From assembly GCF_001613085.1 (NCBI RefSeq), contig NZ_BDBR01000011.1:186001-250000 (forward strand): a stretch of DNA of 64,000 nt, given 5' to 3'. The stretch's first letter is position 1. Each line of letters starts with the position of its first letter. The notes under the pieces were generated by a model, which had not been told where the DNA came from, made no database searches, and saw nothing but the letters and a program-made list of their open reading frames with translations. The stretch comes from Nocardia salmonicida NBRC 13393. GTDB taxonomy: Bacteria; Actinomycetota; Actinomycetes; Mycobacteriales; Mycobacteriaceae. The position numbers and the translations under genes are program-made. Shown here one piece after another: positions 1-8,092 of the stretch.

Positions 1-317
1 TGGGCCTGGGCGCACTGCCGATGCACCTGTACTCGCACGGCAGCTCGATGCTGGGCACCATCCAGCAGGTGGCGGCGGCCTTCGGTACCGCACTGGTGGT
101 CACCGTCATGTCGGGCCGCAGCACCTCGCTCATCGAAGAGGGCACCCCGGCGGCCGTCGCCACCCTCGACGGCATGCGCCTGGCCTTCCTGATCTCGGCC
201 ACCCTGGCCCTGGTCGTGATCGCCATGGCGGTCCTGCTGCCGAACCGCGCGGCGACCGACCCGCACGCCGCACCCGTGCAGGACGAGGCGGACGAGCCGG
301 AGCTGGTCAAGAACTGA
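1..317 (+). CDS. MFS drug transporter of the DHA2 family, C-terminal end (partial)
   Basis: The reading frame is open from the first bases of the window and ends at 317, so the start and most of the protein lie upstream. The visible 104 residues contain the DHA2-typical segment GLGALPMHLYSHGSS, which in this family links late helices, followed by two hydrophobic segments (about residues 25-40 and 60-80) and a charged, acidic cytoplasmic tail. DHA2 proteins are 14-helix proton-driven efflux pumps of the inner membrane. Its gene converges on the minus-strand glycosyltransferase gene, with a strong terminator between them. It lies outside the island and belongs to the chromosome. Confidence 0.85.
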   Translation, partial: GLGALPMHLYSHGSSMLGTIQQVAAAFGTALVVTVMSGRSTSLIEEGTPAAVATLDGMRLAFLISATLALVVIAMAVLLPNRAATDPHAAPVQDEADEPELVKN

Positions 318-333
318 CCTCCCGGATCCAACG

Positions 334-369
334 ACGAACCCCCGGCCACCTACGCGACCGGGGGTTCGT
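334..369. terminator. Bidirectional intrinsic terminator between convergent genes
   Basis: A perfect 12-bp inverted repeat (ACGAACCCCCGG at 334-345 and its complement at 358-369) encloses a 12-nt loop and is followed by a short T-rich run. It sits between two convergent genes and can serve both strands. Confidence 0.8.
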
Positions 370-384
370 TTGTGTCGTCCTCGC

Positions 385-2034
385 TCAGTGCGTGGGTCGG
401 GTGGTGGTCCGACCGTCTCGCCAGAGGCCGAGATCGAAATACAGCGTGGTCATGGAATCCCACATGGTCGACCACTGCTGCTTCGGACCCTTGCAGACCC
501 AGACGGCGGTCATGCGGTCGATGCCGGGGATGCCCATGGGATCGTCGAGGTGGACTACGCGCTCCACCTCGGTGAATCGGGTGCGCAGTTCGTGTTCGGC
601 GGTGTCGAGTCCGACGTAGACCACCGATGTCGCCGAGTCCGGTGGCGGGCCGAAGAACCCGAAGCCACGGCTCGGGCTATAGGTGGCGGGTAGCCCGTAC
701 TGCCTGCCGAACTGTTCGACGGCACCTGCTTGCGGATAGCCCTGCGCGACGATGACGGCGTCGGCCTTTTCCGCAGGCGTCAGCGTGCGGTAGCCGTCGT
801 TGACCGCGGAAACCATCAATGACCAATTGGTGTTTCCGAAGAATGCAGTTCGGAGTCCGAGGTCGATCGCGTCCTCGGCCTGTGTGCGCCAACTGGGCGC
901 GAGGGGTATCACCGTGAGTGTCACGATGGTCGTCAGCACCGAGATTCCGGCGATCGGAACCAGCGCCACATTCATCCACCGTTTCCGGTCGTACTGCCAG
1001 AGGCCGACGGCGCCGAAGGCGAACATCGCGGGAAAGAGACCGCCCGGATAATAAGGACGTCCATGCGTGATCATGACAAACGCGGTCATGATCACAAGTG
1101 CCACCGCGATAAATAGATACGGGCGCAGCGACTCCTGCGTGAAGGCCGCCCAGAGTCCGATAGCGAGCAACAATGTGCCCAGGATGCCGGCCAAGATGGG
1201 AAACTGCGGAAGAAATCCCACCGGACCGTAACCGGTGGCGTCCTGCTCGGCTCCGATGACCGCACCCATTGCCAGCTGTGGCCAATTGTGTTGTGACTGC
1301 CAGTAAAGAATCGGGATCAGGGACGAAGCGAGAATGCCGGTCGCCACCCACAGCGCGGGGCGGCGCAGGATGTCGCGGGGACCGCACAGGATGACCGCCG
1401 CGCCCAGGCACGCCCAGACGATGGGGATCATCCACTTCACCTGCATATCAAGGGCGGCGACCAGTCCGGCTACGACGATCAGCCGGTCCTGGCGCGTGCG
1501 AACCCAGCGAATGAACAGCCAGGTGATCACGGCCGTGAAGGTGGCATCGAAGGAGAACGTGCTCAGCACGACCTGATTGGCCGCCAGTCCCGACAACGCG
1601 TACGCGGCCGCGGCGAGCATCTGAACGCGGTGGCTGCCCCGGAGTTCGTAGGCGATCAGTGCCGCCACGACCACCGCACCCACGCACATCAGGACAGCCG
1701 GGAAGCGCAGGGCCGTCACCGATCCCGGTGCGAGCTGGTCGGCGATCCAGGCGAACATCGGCACCACCACGCCCTGATCGGCATAGGTGTAGTCGAGTCG
1801 CCGACCGGCGGAGAGGAAATAGAGTTCGTCACCGAAGTAGTCGTAACGGCCCGCCGTTGCCGTCAGTGCGATCGCGGCGATCGAAGCGATCAGCGCGACG
1901 CCACGATACGCGAACGACGGATGGGTATTCGGTATTTCTTCGGGCTCGGTACGAACCTCGATGACCGCTGTCATGAACTGCCTCTGATGCTTTCCAACAG
2001 ACGCGTTCGACGCCCCTCCCGATGGTGACGTCAC
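385..2034 (-). CDS. GT39/ArnT-like membrane glycosyltransferase
   Basis: This 549-residue protein has about a dozen hydrophobic helices in the N-terminal three quarters and a soluble C-terminal domain. The first loop carries YDYFGDELYFL (Asp-Glu at residues 69-70), the acidic pair that marks polyprenyl-phosphate-sugar-dependent GT39/ArnT-type enzymes. Such enzymes move sugars from lipid carriers to proteins or envelope glycans on the outer face of the membrane. An alternative start at 1974 (MTAVIEVRTE) would remove 20 residues that have no family similarity. It stands alone, reads toward the terminator at 334-369, and belongs to the chromosome beside the island. The acceptor cannot be told. 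Confidence 0.8.
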   Translation of the reverse strand: MTSPSGGASNASVGKHQRQFMTAVIEVRTEPEEIPNTHPSFAYRGVALIASIAAIALTATAGRYDYFGDELYFLSAGRRLDYTYADQGVVVPMFAWIADQLAPGSVTALRFPAVLMCVGAVVVAALIAYELRGSHRVQMLAAAAYALSGLAANQVVLSTFSFDATFTAVITWLFIRWVRTRQDRLIVVAGLVAALDMQVKWMIPIVWACLGAAVILCGPRDILRRPALWVATGILASSLIPILYWQSQHNWPQLAMGAVIGAEQDATGYGPVGFLPQFPILAGILGTLLLAIGLWAAFTQESLRPYLFIAVALVIMTAFVMITHGRPYYPGGLFPAMFAFGAVGLWQYDRKRWMNVALVPIAGISVLTTIVTLTVIPLAPSWRTQAEDAIDLGLRTAFFGNTNWSLMVSAVNDGYRTLTPAEKADAVIVAQGYPQAGAVEQFGRQYGLPATYSPSRGFGFFGPPPDSATSVVYVGLDTAEHELRTRFTEVERVVHLDDPMGIPGIDRMTAVWVCKGPKQQWSTMWDSMTTLYFDLGLWRDGRTTTRPTH

Positions 2035-2460
2035 ATCTGTTCGCTGGTGAAACGATTCCTCCCCGGCAGCGAACTTGGTGAGCGAGCGCTCGCGGTCCTG
2101 CGCGGATCATGTGATTTACCGGAACGTTACTGCCATTCAGCAGCGTCCGCAAATACATCGACCTGCACAGCAATAGCCATTTTTGGTCTATCGGCTACCA
2201 CTTGGTCAGCGTTACCGATGTGACCGATATTACGGTTTATACAGTTTGCGAATAGGTTTAATCCGCCGCTGTACAGCAAAATGAAGCTTTCACAATGAAA
2301 TTCGACAAATACCGGCACCGAAATGAAAAGGGCTATTACTCACCAGTAAATATTCATCAATGGATCGTGCCATAAAAATTGGGGGCATGCGATCTATCCG
2401 TGTCGCGCCTAGAGTGCGCGCCACGGCGAAGGGGCGGCCGATGTTCGCCAGGTACAGAGA
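2035..2460. other. AT-rich intergenic stretch upstream of the glycosyltransferase
   Basis: No gene is supported here. The part from about 2110 to 2380 is clearly richer in A and T than anything else in the first 20 kb, with runs such as AAATGAAAAGGG and CATAAAAATTGGGG. It probably holds the promoter of the minus-strand glycosyltransferase gene. Such AT-rich tracts are typical binding sites of Lsr2-type nucleoid proteins in this order; that role is inference. Confidence 0.4.
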
Positions 2461-2487
2461 AAGGGCCCGGTCGGTGACCGGGCCCTT
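2461..2487 (-). terminator. Intrinsic terminator behind the tRNA-type attachment site
   Basis: A perfect 12-bp stem (AAGGGCCCGGTC at 2461-2472, complement at 2476-2487) has a 3-nt loop. Read on the minus strand it follows directly on the tRNA 3' end at 2494 and runs into TTTCTCTG. This is the natural terminator of the tRNA gene into which the element inserted, so it marks the chromosomal side of the left junction. Confidence 0.8.
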
Positions 2488-2493
2488 CTGGGG

Positions 2494-2529
2494 GTGGAGC
2501 TAAGGGGAATCGAACCCCTGACCTTCTCG
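2494..2529 (-). repeat. Left attachment site (attL), 36-bp tRNA 3'-half repeat
   Basis: On the minus strand the repeat reads as the 3' half of a tRNA: the end of an anticodon stem (CGAGA), variable loop (AGGTC), T-arm (AGGGG, TTCGATT, CCCCT), acceptor strand TAGCTCC and discriminator A. The acceptor and T-arm resemble tRNA-Ala. It is identical to 62796-62831 over 36 bp, with mismatches on both sides. To its right there is no matching anticodon or D-arm, so this copy is not a complete tRNA. Confidence 0.85.
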
Positions 2530-2690
2530 GAGCGCGCGGCATAGACAACCGTGGCCCACTCTGGGCAACCATCGTCTACCAAATCAGCATGCCTACCTGG
2601 GGAAATACGCTCCGATACGACAACTATCGACAACGCTGGACAACGCTCGACAACGGCGTGTCCAGCCAAATTAGTGGTGACATAGTGGGG
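2530..2690. promoter_or_regulatory. Left-end arm region with 10-bp periodic GACAAC repeats
   Basis: Four copies of GACAACNNNN start at 2619, 2629, 2639 and 2649, exactly one helical turn apart; another GACAAC lies at 2544. The stretch ends in TTAGTGGTGACATAGTGGGG. The same arrangement, with the same total length from the repeat start, occurs at 62832-62992. The layout suits arm-type binding sites of the island recombinase or its directionality factor. The role is inferred; the repeats are plainly visible. Confidence 0.6.
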
Positions 2691-3344
2691 TCCCCGCCCG
2701 CTGCCACCGCGTTGGAGAGCCACTCGCCCTGCGTCGAGATCGACGATCGCGCACCCCAGATCGAGGCCGCCTGAGAGTGTGCCAAGCCATACGAGCGATC
2801 GGCACGGCCCCGCCCGACCCGATCCACACGTGATGATCAACACACCACCTTCTGGCCGAGCCGTGTATCTCGCCGCAACGCCGCATCGCCGACAGCCACT
2901 AGCACCCAGCGATCGCGCGTCACACACCCGAGCATCGCACTCACGACCTTCTCGAAAGACGCCGTGCGGACAAGCAGAGAAGTCGAGCTGAGTTCCCGAA
3001 TGGCTCACATGCAGGAGCCGTCTACACGGCATCAACGGCTCTCGACGATCGTCCTCTGTACGGGGAGCAGATCGAGGGACGAAAGCTCTTACTCCGGCGA
3101 GCGGGGCCAAGATCACGTGAGCCACGATCGCAGACCGATTGACGCTAATGCCGTGGCGCCGACCCCCACGATCCCCGCCAGGCCACGCCTGCGCGGCAGG
3201 CGCCTTCAGAGCACGCAACGTGAGGTGGCCGACGCCCGCCCGACGACATCGAGAGCTGGGACAACAGCCATTTCTCGCGCGATTGGATTCACCCGCCCCA
3301 CCACAGCTGATCCTGTGCTCCCCCGATCAGGGTGCATACGCACG
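2691..3344. other. Non-coding left border of the island
   Basis: No reading frame here has family similarity that I recognise. Long open frames exist only because of the base composition. The stretch lies between the arm repeats and the GTGCGCAC cluster. Confidence 0.4.
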
Positions 3345-4104
3345 TTAACCCCCAAGATCGACACTGTGCGCACGCTCGTTCAGCCGTGCGCACAGTGCAA
3401 CTGACCGTGTGCACCCGCACTCGACCGGTGCGCACGCCGAGAAGTCCGAGAAATTCTGCCGTGCGCACACCCTGCAACGCAATGTTCTCGGCGCTGCACC
3501 CAGCAGATACGTAATCTCGCACGACAGGGAGGCACGGGCGAAGCGATCCATCCGCGACCGTCCGGACCCGTTACCTTCGTGCTGGGTCGTCGTCAGTCCG
3601 AACAGGTACTCGGTCACCCCTTGGGGAGTGAGACCGAACTCCTTGGCAATGTCGCGCACCGTCATCCCTTGCCCATGCAGGCCGGCGAGCACTTTACCCA
3701 GCACCTGTGACGATTCGTGGACAAGCGCCGAGCCTGGGCGCGCGGAGCGGACTCCGCGCTTGCTCAATTCCACCAACGCTGCGCGATACGTCCAGTCAGC
3801 TATCAAACCCAGCGCATGCAGCCGGTTCGCCAGCGCTGTCGCGGACACGTTCCATCGAGCCTTGGCACGGATGACCTGCGCCACGCTAGGGTTTCGCAGT
3901 CCCACCGATAGAACATCATGGCGACTTGAGCAACGCGTTAGCGAACTGATCGCCGCAGCTTCTGCCTCGCACCCGTGCGGCACAGCATGAATGCCGTGAA
4001 TACACAGGTGCCCGAGGTCGTGAGGTGCATCGAACCGTAGCCGCTCGGCGGTGGTGTCGAGGAAAACGAACGGAGTATTGCGGCGGTAGAAGCTGAAGGC
4101 ATCG
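3345..4104 (-). pseudogene. Truncated ImmA/IrrE-type metallopeptidase fragment
   Basis: From 4104 downward the minus strand encodes FLDTTAERLRFDAPHDLGH, the zinc-metallopeptidase core of the ImmA/IrrE family with HDLGH in place of the usual HELGH. It continues into the family's C-terminal region (AKARWNVSATALANRLHALG and a final HTH-like segment ending FGL near 3590). The N-terminal XRE HTH half is missing: the frame is cut at 4104, where an unrelated plus-strand fragment begins. Around 3950 the family motif DQFANALLKSP is found in another frame, suggesting two compensating frameshifts. The C-terminal residues after about 3590 run through the GTGCGCAC repeats and are not conserved. Such proteins normally govern mobile-element induction by cleaving a repressor. 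Confidence 0.65.
3366..3468. repeat. Array of GTGCGCAC palindromes at helical spacing
   Basis: The self-complementary octamer GTGCGCAC occurs at 3366, 3386, 3428 and 3461, with a one-base variant GTGTGCAC at 3407. Starts are 20, 21, 21 and 33 bp apart, close to whole numbers of helical turns, and a diverged copy lies near 3332. The spacing suggests cooperative binding of a dimeric regulator or an iteron-like replication or excision control site. Confidence 0.5.
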
Positions 4105-4105
4105 A

Positions 4106-4261
4106 CGTCTCAGCGCCGCGGTCGGCCTCGCGGTGATCATGGCGCTGGCAATGGTGGCCCACGCGCGCTGGAAGGAGCCCGCCGCGATCGTGTTCAACCT
4201 TGCCCTGCTGGAAGCCGCGGTGTTCGTCGCTTGGGGACGTTTCGGCCCCTACGCCTCCTGA
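4106..4261 (+). pseudogene. C-terminal fragment of a DoxX-like membrane protein
   Basis: The frame beginning at 4106 encodes 51 residues, with two hydrophobic helices and the stretch ALAMVAHARWKEPAAIVFN, typical of the last two helices of DoxX-family proteins. It ends in a stop at 4261. No start codon or N-terminal half is present: the sequence begins exactly where the antisense ImmA/IrrE fragment stops, so this is a deletion or recombination junction. The next gene remnant starts 28 bp further with its own ribosome binding site, implying these fragments were once one operon. Confidence 0.55.
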
Positions 4262-4289
4262 CCACCCCGATTCCCGAAGGAGGACTCGT

Positions 4290-4885
4290 ATGAATGTCAC
4301 TGTTTTCGGGCCACCGGTTCGCTGATGGTGGAACGGCTGCTCGCGGCCGGGCAGACCGTGACCGCCTACGCCCACAACCCGCCAAGATCCCTTCTCGCTG
4401 GGGTGAGCAGGTGAAAGTCGTGGTCGGCGAGGTTTCCGATGCAGTGATCAGCGCGTTGGGCCCGAGCATGGACCGCAAAGCCAACCGGGACCCCGCTGAT
4501 CGAGGGCACCAGCCACATCCTGGCGGCGATGAAGCGTCACGGTGTGGGCCGCTTCATCGGCCACGCCACTCCTGCGGTACTGGACCCGCGGGGGTCCCCG
4601 ACCTTGATCACCGGGTTGATCGAGTTCATGCCGCGCACGTTCATGCCCCGCGCCTACGAGGAGATCACCGGCATGTCGAACAAGATCATGCCCTCGGGGC
4701 TGGATAGGACGATCGTGCGGTTCATCGCCCCCCAAGGACTGTGCACCGAAGGGCCATATCCGGTCAGGTTCTTCGGCACCGACAAGCTCGGCTTCGCGAT
4801 CACCCGCGCCGGCATCGCCGCCTTCACCGCCGATCAGATCGGCGAGAGTCGCTACCTGCATCGCGCAGCCGCCATCAGCAACTGA
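4290..4885 (+). pseudogene. NAD(P)H-binding NmrA-type protein, frameshifted
   Basis: A start ATG at 4290 follows GAAGGAGGA. The frames then encode MNVTVFG, LMVERLLAAGQTVTAYAHNP, VKVVVGEVSD, DAVISALGP and, from 4529, a long C-terminal part (HGVGRFIGHATPAVLD onward to 4885). Together they match an NAD(P)H-binding SDR of the NmrA/YwnB type, with the dinucleotide loop and middle portion broken by at least three small deletions. The pieces lie in different frames, so no full protein can be made. It is part of a decayed oxidoreductase operon at the island border. Confidence 0.65.
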
Positions 4886-4912
4886 CCACCGTCGAAACCT
4901 GAACGGAGACCT

Positions 4913-5535
4913 GTGTCCATCGTCATCACCGTTACCTGCGGTCACCTCGGCCGAGCAGCCGTCGAAGCCGTCCTCGACCGCAGCACCGACCCCGCCGAGG
5001 TAATCGCCGGTGCCCGCGACCTGGCCAAGATCATTGACCACGCCGCCCGAGGGGTGCACACCGCGGTCATCGACTACGACGACCCCACCACCATTACGCC
5101 GGTGTATATGTTCGTGCTGATCTCGGGCACCGCCCTGGCCAACCGCGACCGCCAGCACACCGAGGAGATCGCTGCCGTCGCCAAAGCCGGTGCCGCGCGG
5201 ATCATCTACACCAGCGGCCTCAAAGCCGACGACACCGCGCTGTCGACCGCGGCCATGCACCTGCCCACAGAAGACGCGTGCGTGCCAGCGGGGTGTCGTT
5301 CACGATCCTGCGCAGCGGCTGGTACAGCGAGAACTACGGCCGCGACATCATCCCCACCGTTCGCGAGACCGGTGCCGCTGTCGAGCACCGGCGACGGTGT
5401 GGTCGCTTCGGCGTCGCGCCGGAATCTGGCTGAAATCATCGCCGTTGTGGTCACCACCGAGGAGCATCAGGGCAAGACCTAAGAGCTGTCCGGCGACACC
5501 GGCTGGGCCTACGACGAACTCGAGCCTCCATGCCG
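4913..5535 (+). pseudogene. QorB-like NAD(P)-dependent quinone oxidoreductase, decayed
   Basis: A GTG start at 4913 follows GGAG. The N-terminal half reads as a QorB/NmrA-like SDR (GHLGRAAVEAVLDRSTDP, then AKAGAARIIYTSGLKADDTA). At about 5285 the family's VSFTILRSGWYSENYGRD continues in another frame, a clear frameshift. The conserved motif GKTYELSGDT is present, but the Tyr codon has become TAA at about 5480. The tail is overrun by the convergent hydrolase gene. It is a non-functional remnant that lies with the preceding two fragments. Confidence 0.65.
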
Positions 5536-6438
5536 CTATGCAACGTCGCTGTCCGAGTACGCCATTGGCATTGTCAATCCCAGTAGGTGGGCCGCAATCT
5601 CACCGCAACGTTCATAGGGTAGGAAGTGTCCGGAGTTCGGGAAGATGACCAGGCCGCTCCTTGGTACGCGACGGTGTATCGCACGAGCGTGATAAACGGG
5701 AGTCAACAGATCTCGCGAACCTGCGAATACGACGACACGGCAGTCGAATCGATCCAGTGCCGAGTACCGATCATGGGACAGGATCGAACGAGTCAGCTGT
5801 GCGACGCTGCGAGGATTGCTGCTCGCCAGCTGCCCTACCGCTCGGTTCAGGTCGTGGCGGAATGGTCGGTACCCGAACAAGACGGCGCGTGTCAGCTGTC
5901 GCACGATGAGCAGCGGCCGGGAAGGGATCACGAGAAGCGGTGCCACAGTCAACGCCAGCGATACCAACCATGACCAGAACCCGCGGCGCATCAGTCGTCC
6001 GAGGATATCTCCGGCTCCAGTCGCCACGAACGCGACGCCGACGACTCGCGCTTCGAGCACCATGCTGTCGCGTTCGGCCAACGCCATCAATGTCATTCCG
6101 CCCATGGAATGACCGCCGAGCACGATCGGGCCGACGGGTGCATATGCGGAGATGACTGCAGCGAGATCGTCGGCGAGAAGCTCCAGGCTCGCTGGAGCAG
6201 ATTGCGACTGCCCGTGTCCTCGATGGTCGTAGGCGAGTACACGTACGGTGGGATCCGCCGTGACGACCAGTTGTGCGACGTCTTCCCAACTCCCATGAGA
6301 AAGAGCCAACCCGTGTGCCAGGATGATTGTCACTCTCGGGCTCGTCGATCCCCACTCGGCGATATGTAAAGCAGGCCCAGAGTCCCGCTCCAGCGTGTAG
6401 TTTCGGGGAGCAACAAAGATCGTAGATTTCGAGGTCAT
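5536..6438 (-). CDS. Alpha/beta hydrolase at the end of the mce operon
   Basis: The 300-residue protein has the alpha/beta hydrolase fold: oxyanion region AHGLALSHGSW, nucleophile elbow GHSMGG, acid in AGSRDLLTP and catalytic His in NSGHFLP. A hydrophobic lid segment (about residues 155-185) suggests a lipid-like or membrane-associated substrate. It begins 34 bp after the Mce-associated gene on the same strand, so it is probably the last gene of the mce transcript. Its job may be hydrolysis of an imported ester, or of the lactone or ester made by the Baeyer-Villiger enzymes elsewhere on the island. Substrate unknown. Confidence 0.8.
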   Translation of the reverse strand: MTSKSTIFVAPRNYTLERDSGPALHIAEWGSTSPRVTIILAHGLALSHGSWEDVAQLVVTADPTVRVLAYDHRGHGQSQSAPASLELLADDLAAVISAYAPVGPIVLGGHSMGGMTLMALAERDSMVLEARVVGVAFVATGAGDILGRLMRRGFWSWLVSLALTVAPLLVIPSRPLLIVRQLTRAVLFGYRPFRHDLNRAVGQLASSNPRSVAQLTRSILSHDRYSALDRFDCRVVVFAGSRDLLTPVYHARAIHRRVPRSGLVIFPNSGHFLPYERCGEIAAHLLGLTMPMAYSDSDVA

Positions 6439-6472
6439 TATTTCAGTTCCCTGCTACTGACAGTGTCGCCGG

Positions 6473-7105
6473 CTACTTGATCGGAAGGGCCATGTCAACA
6501 CCGCCGACATCCGTGATCTTCCAATCCGCGTTCTTGTCTAGCGTCACCGTGTAGGTGACGGTTGTTTGCGCACCCTCCGGGGTCTGCACACTGGTCGATG
6601 TCACACTCAAGAAGACGTTCACAACATAAACACCAGCGTCTTCCGATTTCACTTTCGCGGCGATGGGGGTCGCGTTCGAACTCCACTTAAGCGGAAGTAC
6701 TATGTCTTTGAGTTGAGGGGCAGTGAGGTCGAACTTGTTCGTTAGGGCGGGGGAAGTATTCGATTTCAGATTACGTACCCATCCATCGAAGTTCTGATAA
6801 TCAATATTGGACGCGCCAACAGCGTACTCGGAGGCTACTTCTTCAGCCCTTTCTTCCGCGGACGCAATGGAGTCAGTTTCTCGCAGCTCATTCCTCGTCG
6901 AGAGCCACAACAAAAAGCTAACAGACATCCCAACGACAAGTGTTACCACTATCACCCCGACAATGATCGAGCGCAAGTCCACCGACAGCGTTCTTCCCGG
7001 ACCAAACCGGTTCCTGATCTCTACGACCGACTCTGGCGGCATATCCAACTTACTGGATACGCTCTCCGTTCGGCCGTCGATGTTGTCAGCGGTTTCTATG
7101 GGCAT
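6473..7105 (-). CDS. Mce-associated membrane protein (Mas/Mam type)
   Basis: This 210-residue protein has a charged cytoplasmic N-terminus, one transmembrane helix (about residues 44-70) and an extracytoplasmic domain of the SnoaL/NTF2-like Mce-associated type (YQNFDGWVRNLKSNTSP, then a beta-rich end). Such proteins accompany actinobacterial mce loci and stabilise the Mce transporter. It starts 30 bp after mceF on the same strand. It is the only Mas-type gene here; many mce loci have two or more. Confidence 0.8.
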   Translation of the reverse strand: MPIETADNIDGRTESVSSKLDMPPESVVEIRNRFGPGRTLSVDLRSIIVGVIVVTLVVGMSVSFLLWLSTRNELRETDSIASAEERAEEVASEYAVGASNIDYQNFDGWVRNLKSNTSPALTNKFDLTAPQLKDIVLPLKWSSNATPIAAKVKSEDAGVYVVNVFLSVTSTSVQTPEGAQTTVTYTVTLDKNADWKITDVGGVDMALPIK

Positions 7106-7135
7106 GAATATCTCCTCGGATAGCGTGTTTCAGTC

Positions 7136-8092
7136 CTATTTGATGCCGATACGCACATTTAATGCACTGTCTCCAGTCGCGCTGAGAGCACGTGATATCA
7201 AATCGCTTATGTCTATCTGTGGTATGGACATCGCCGCGCTGTCCGCCAGCGGCTGAACGGCTGGTGCCAATTCTTGCAAGTCGGGTCCAATGCGGCTGAG
7301 ATATTCCGTGACCTCGCCGAGGAAAGGTACGACGCCGTTGCCTTGCAAGTAGTCGTCCGGCATGGTGCCGATACGGGCCAGCCGGGCGATGGAATCGGCG
7401 ATGAGAGCACCCCACATTCCTGCCTCGTCCCACAAGGGACCAGCGGCTTCCATCCCGGGCCCGGCCCAAGCCATGTCCGCGCCCATCGTCTGTAGATCGA
7501 CGAGGATGCTGCGGATGGCGGGCGACCTACTCAGAATCGTCTCCGACAACAGTGTCGTCGAGGCTGCCAGCCTCGGCATAACGGTGTCTGTTCCCGTCAG
7601 CGCTTGATCCAACGTCTTGACGATGTTGCTGATCGCCTGTGGATTCAGTTGTTCAAGCAGCCCCGTAACAGTCTGCGCCACGTCTGGAATCGAACGGGGC
7701 AGTACTACTTGTACCGCGTCGAGGCGCTGGCCATCGGTTAGGTAGGGACCGGCGCCGTTCTTGGGCACGAACTCGATATACGGCTCACCGAGACCTGATA
7801 GGTCTTCGACTGTCGCGGTCCCCGTTGCCGGAATTCGGTATCTCGACTCGAGGGCTAGTTGCATTTCGACACCACGTTCGACTTTCTCTATCGACGCGAT
7901 CTCTCCCACCTTCACACCACGTAGAAGTATCGGTGAACCCACCAGCAGACTTCCCGCCTGGGGAACACGCAACGTCACGTTGATCGAGTCGCTGAAGACA
8001 TCTATTCGCAATACACCGAATGCGAGATAACCGACGCCCAGAGTCAAAACCGACATGATCGCAACGAGGGATAGTGCCGAACTCAGTTTCAT
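7136..8092 (-). CDS. mceF: Mce family protein MceF
   Basis: This is the sixth Mce subunit: a short N-terminus with one signal/anchor helix (about residues 8-26), then an MlaD-type beta domain (VTLRVPQAGSLLVGSPILLRG and PYIEFVPK), then a long helical domain. Mce A-F form the periplasmic hexameric tube that carries lipids or sterols to the YrbE permease. At 318 residues it is shorter than usual for MceF (often over 400) and lacks the long Pro/Gly-rich tail. The start ATG overlaps the mceE stop (ATGA at 8089-8092). Confidence 0.85.
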   Translation of the reverse strand: MKLSSALSLVAIMSVLTLGVGYLAFGVLRIDVFSDSINVTLRVPQAGSLLVGSPILLRGVKVGEIASIEKVERGVEMQLALESRYRIPATGTATVEDLSGLGEPYIEFVPKNGAGPYLTDGQRLDAVQVVLPRSIPDVAQTVTGLLEQLNPQAISNIVKTLDQALTGTDTVMPRLAASTTLLSETILSRSPAIRSILVDLQTMGADMAWAGPGMEAAGPLWDEAGMWGALIADSIARLARIGTMPDDYLQGNGVVPFLGEVTEYLSRIGPDLQELAPAVQPLADSAAMSIPQIDISDLISRALSATGDSALNVRIGIK

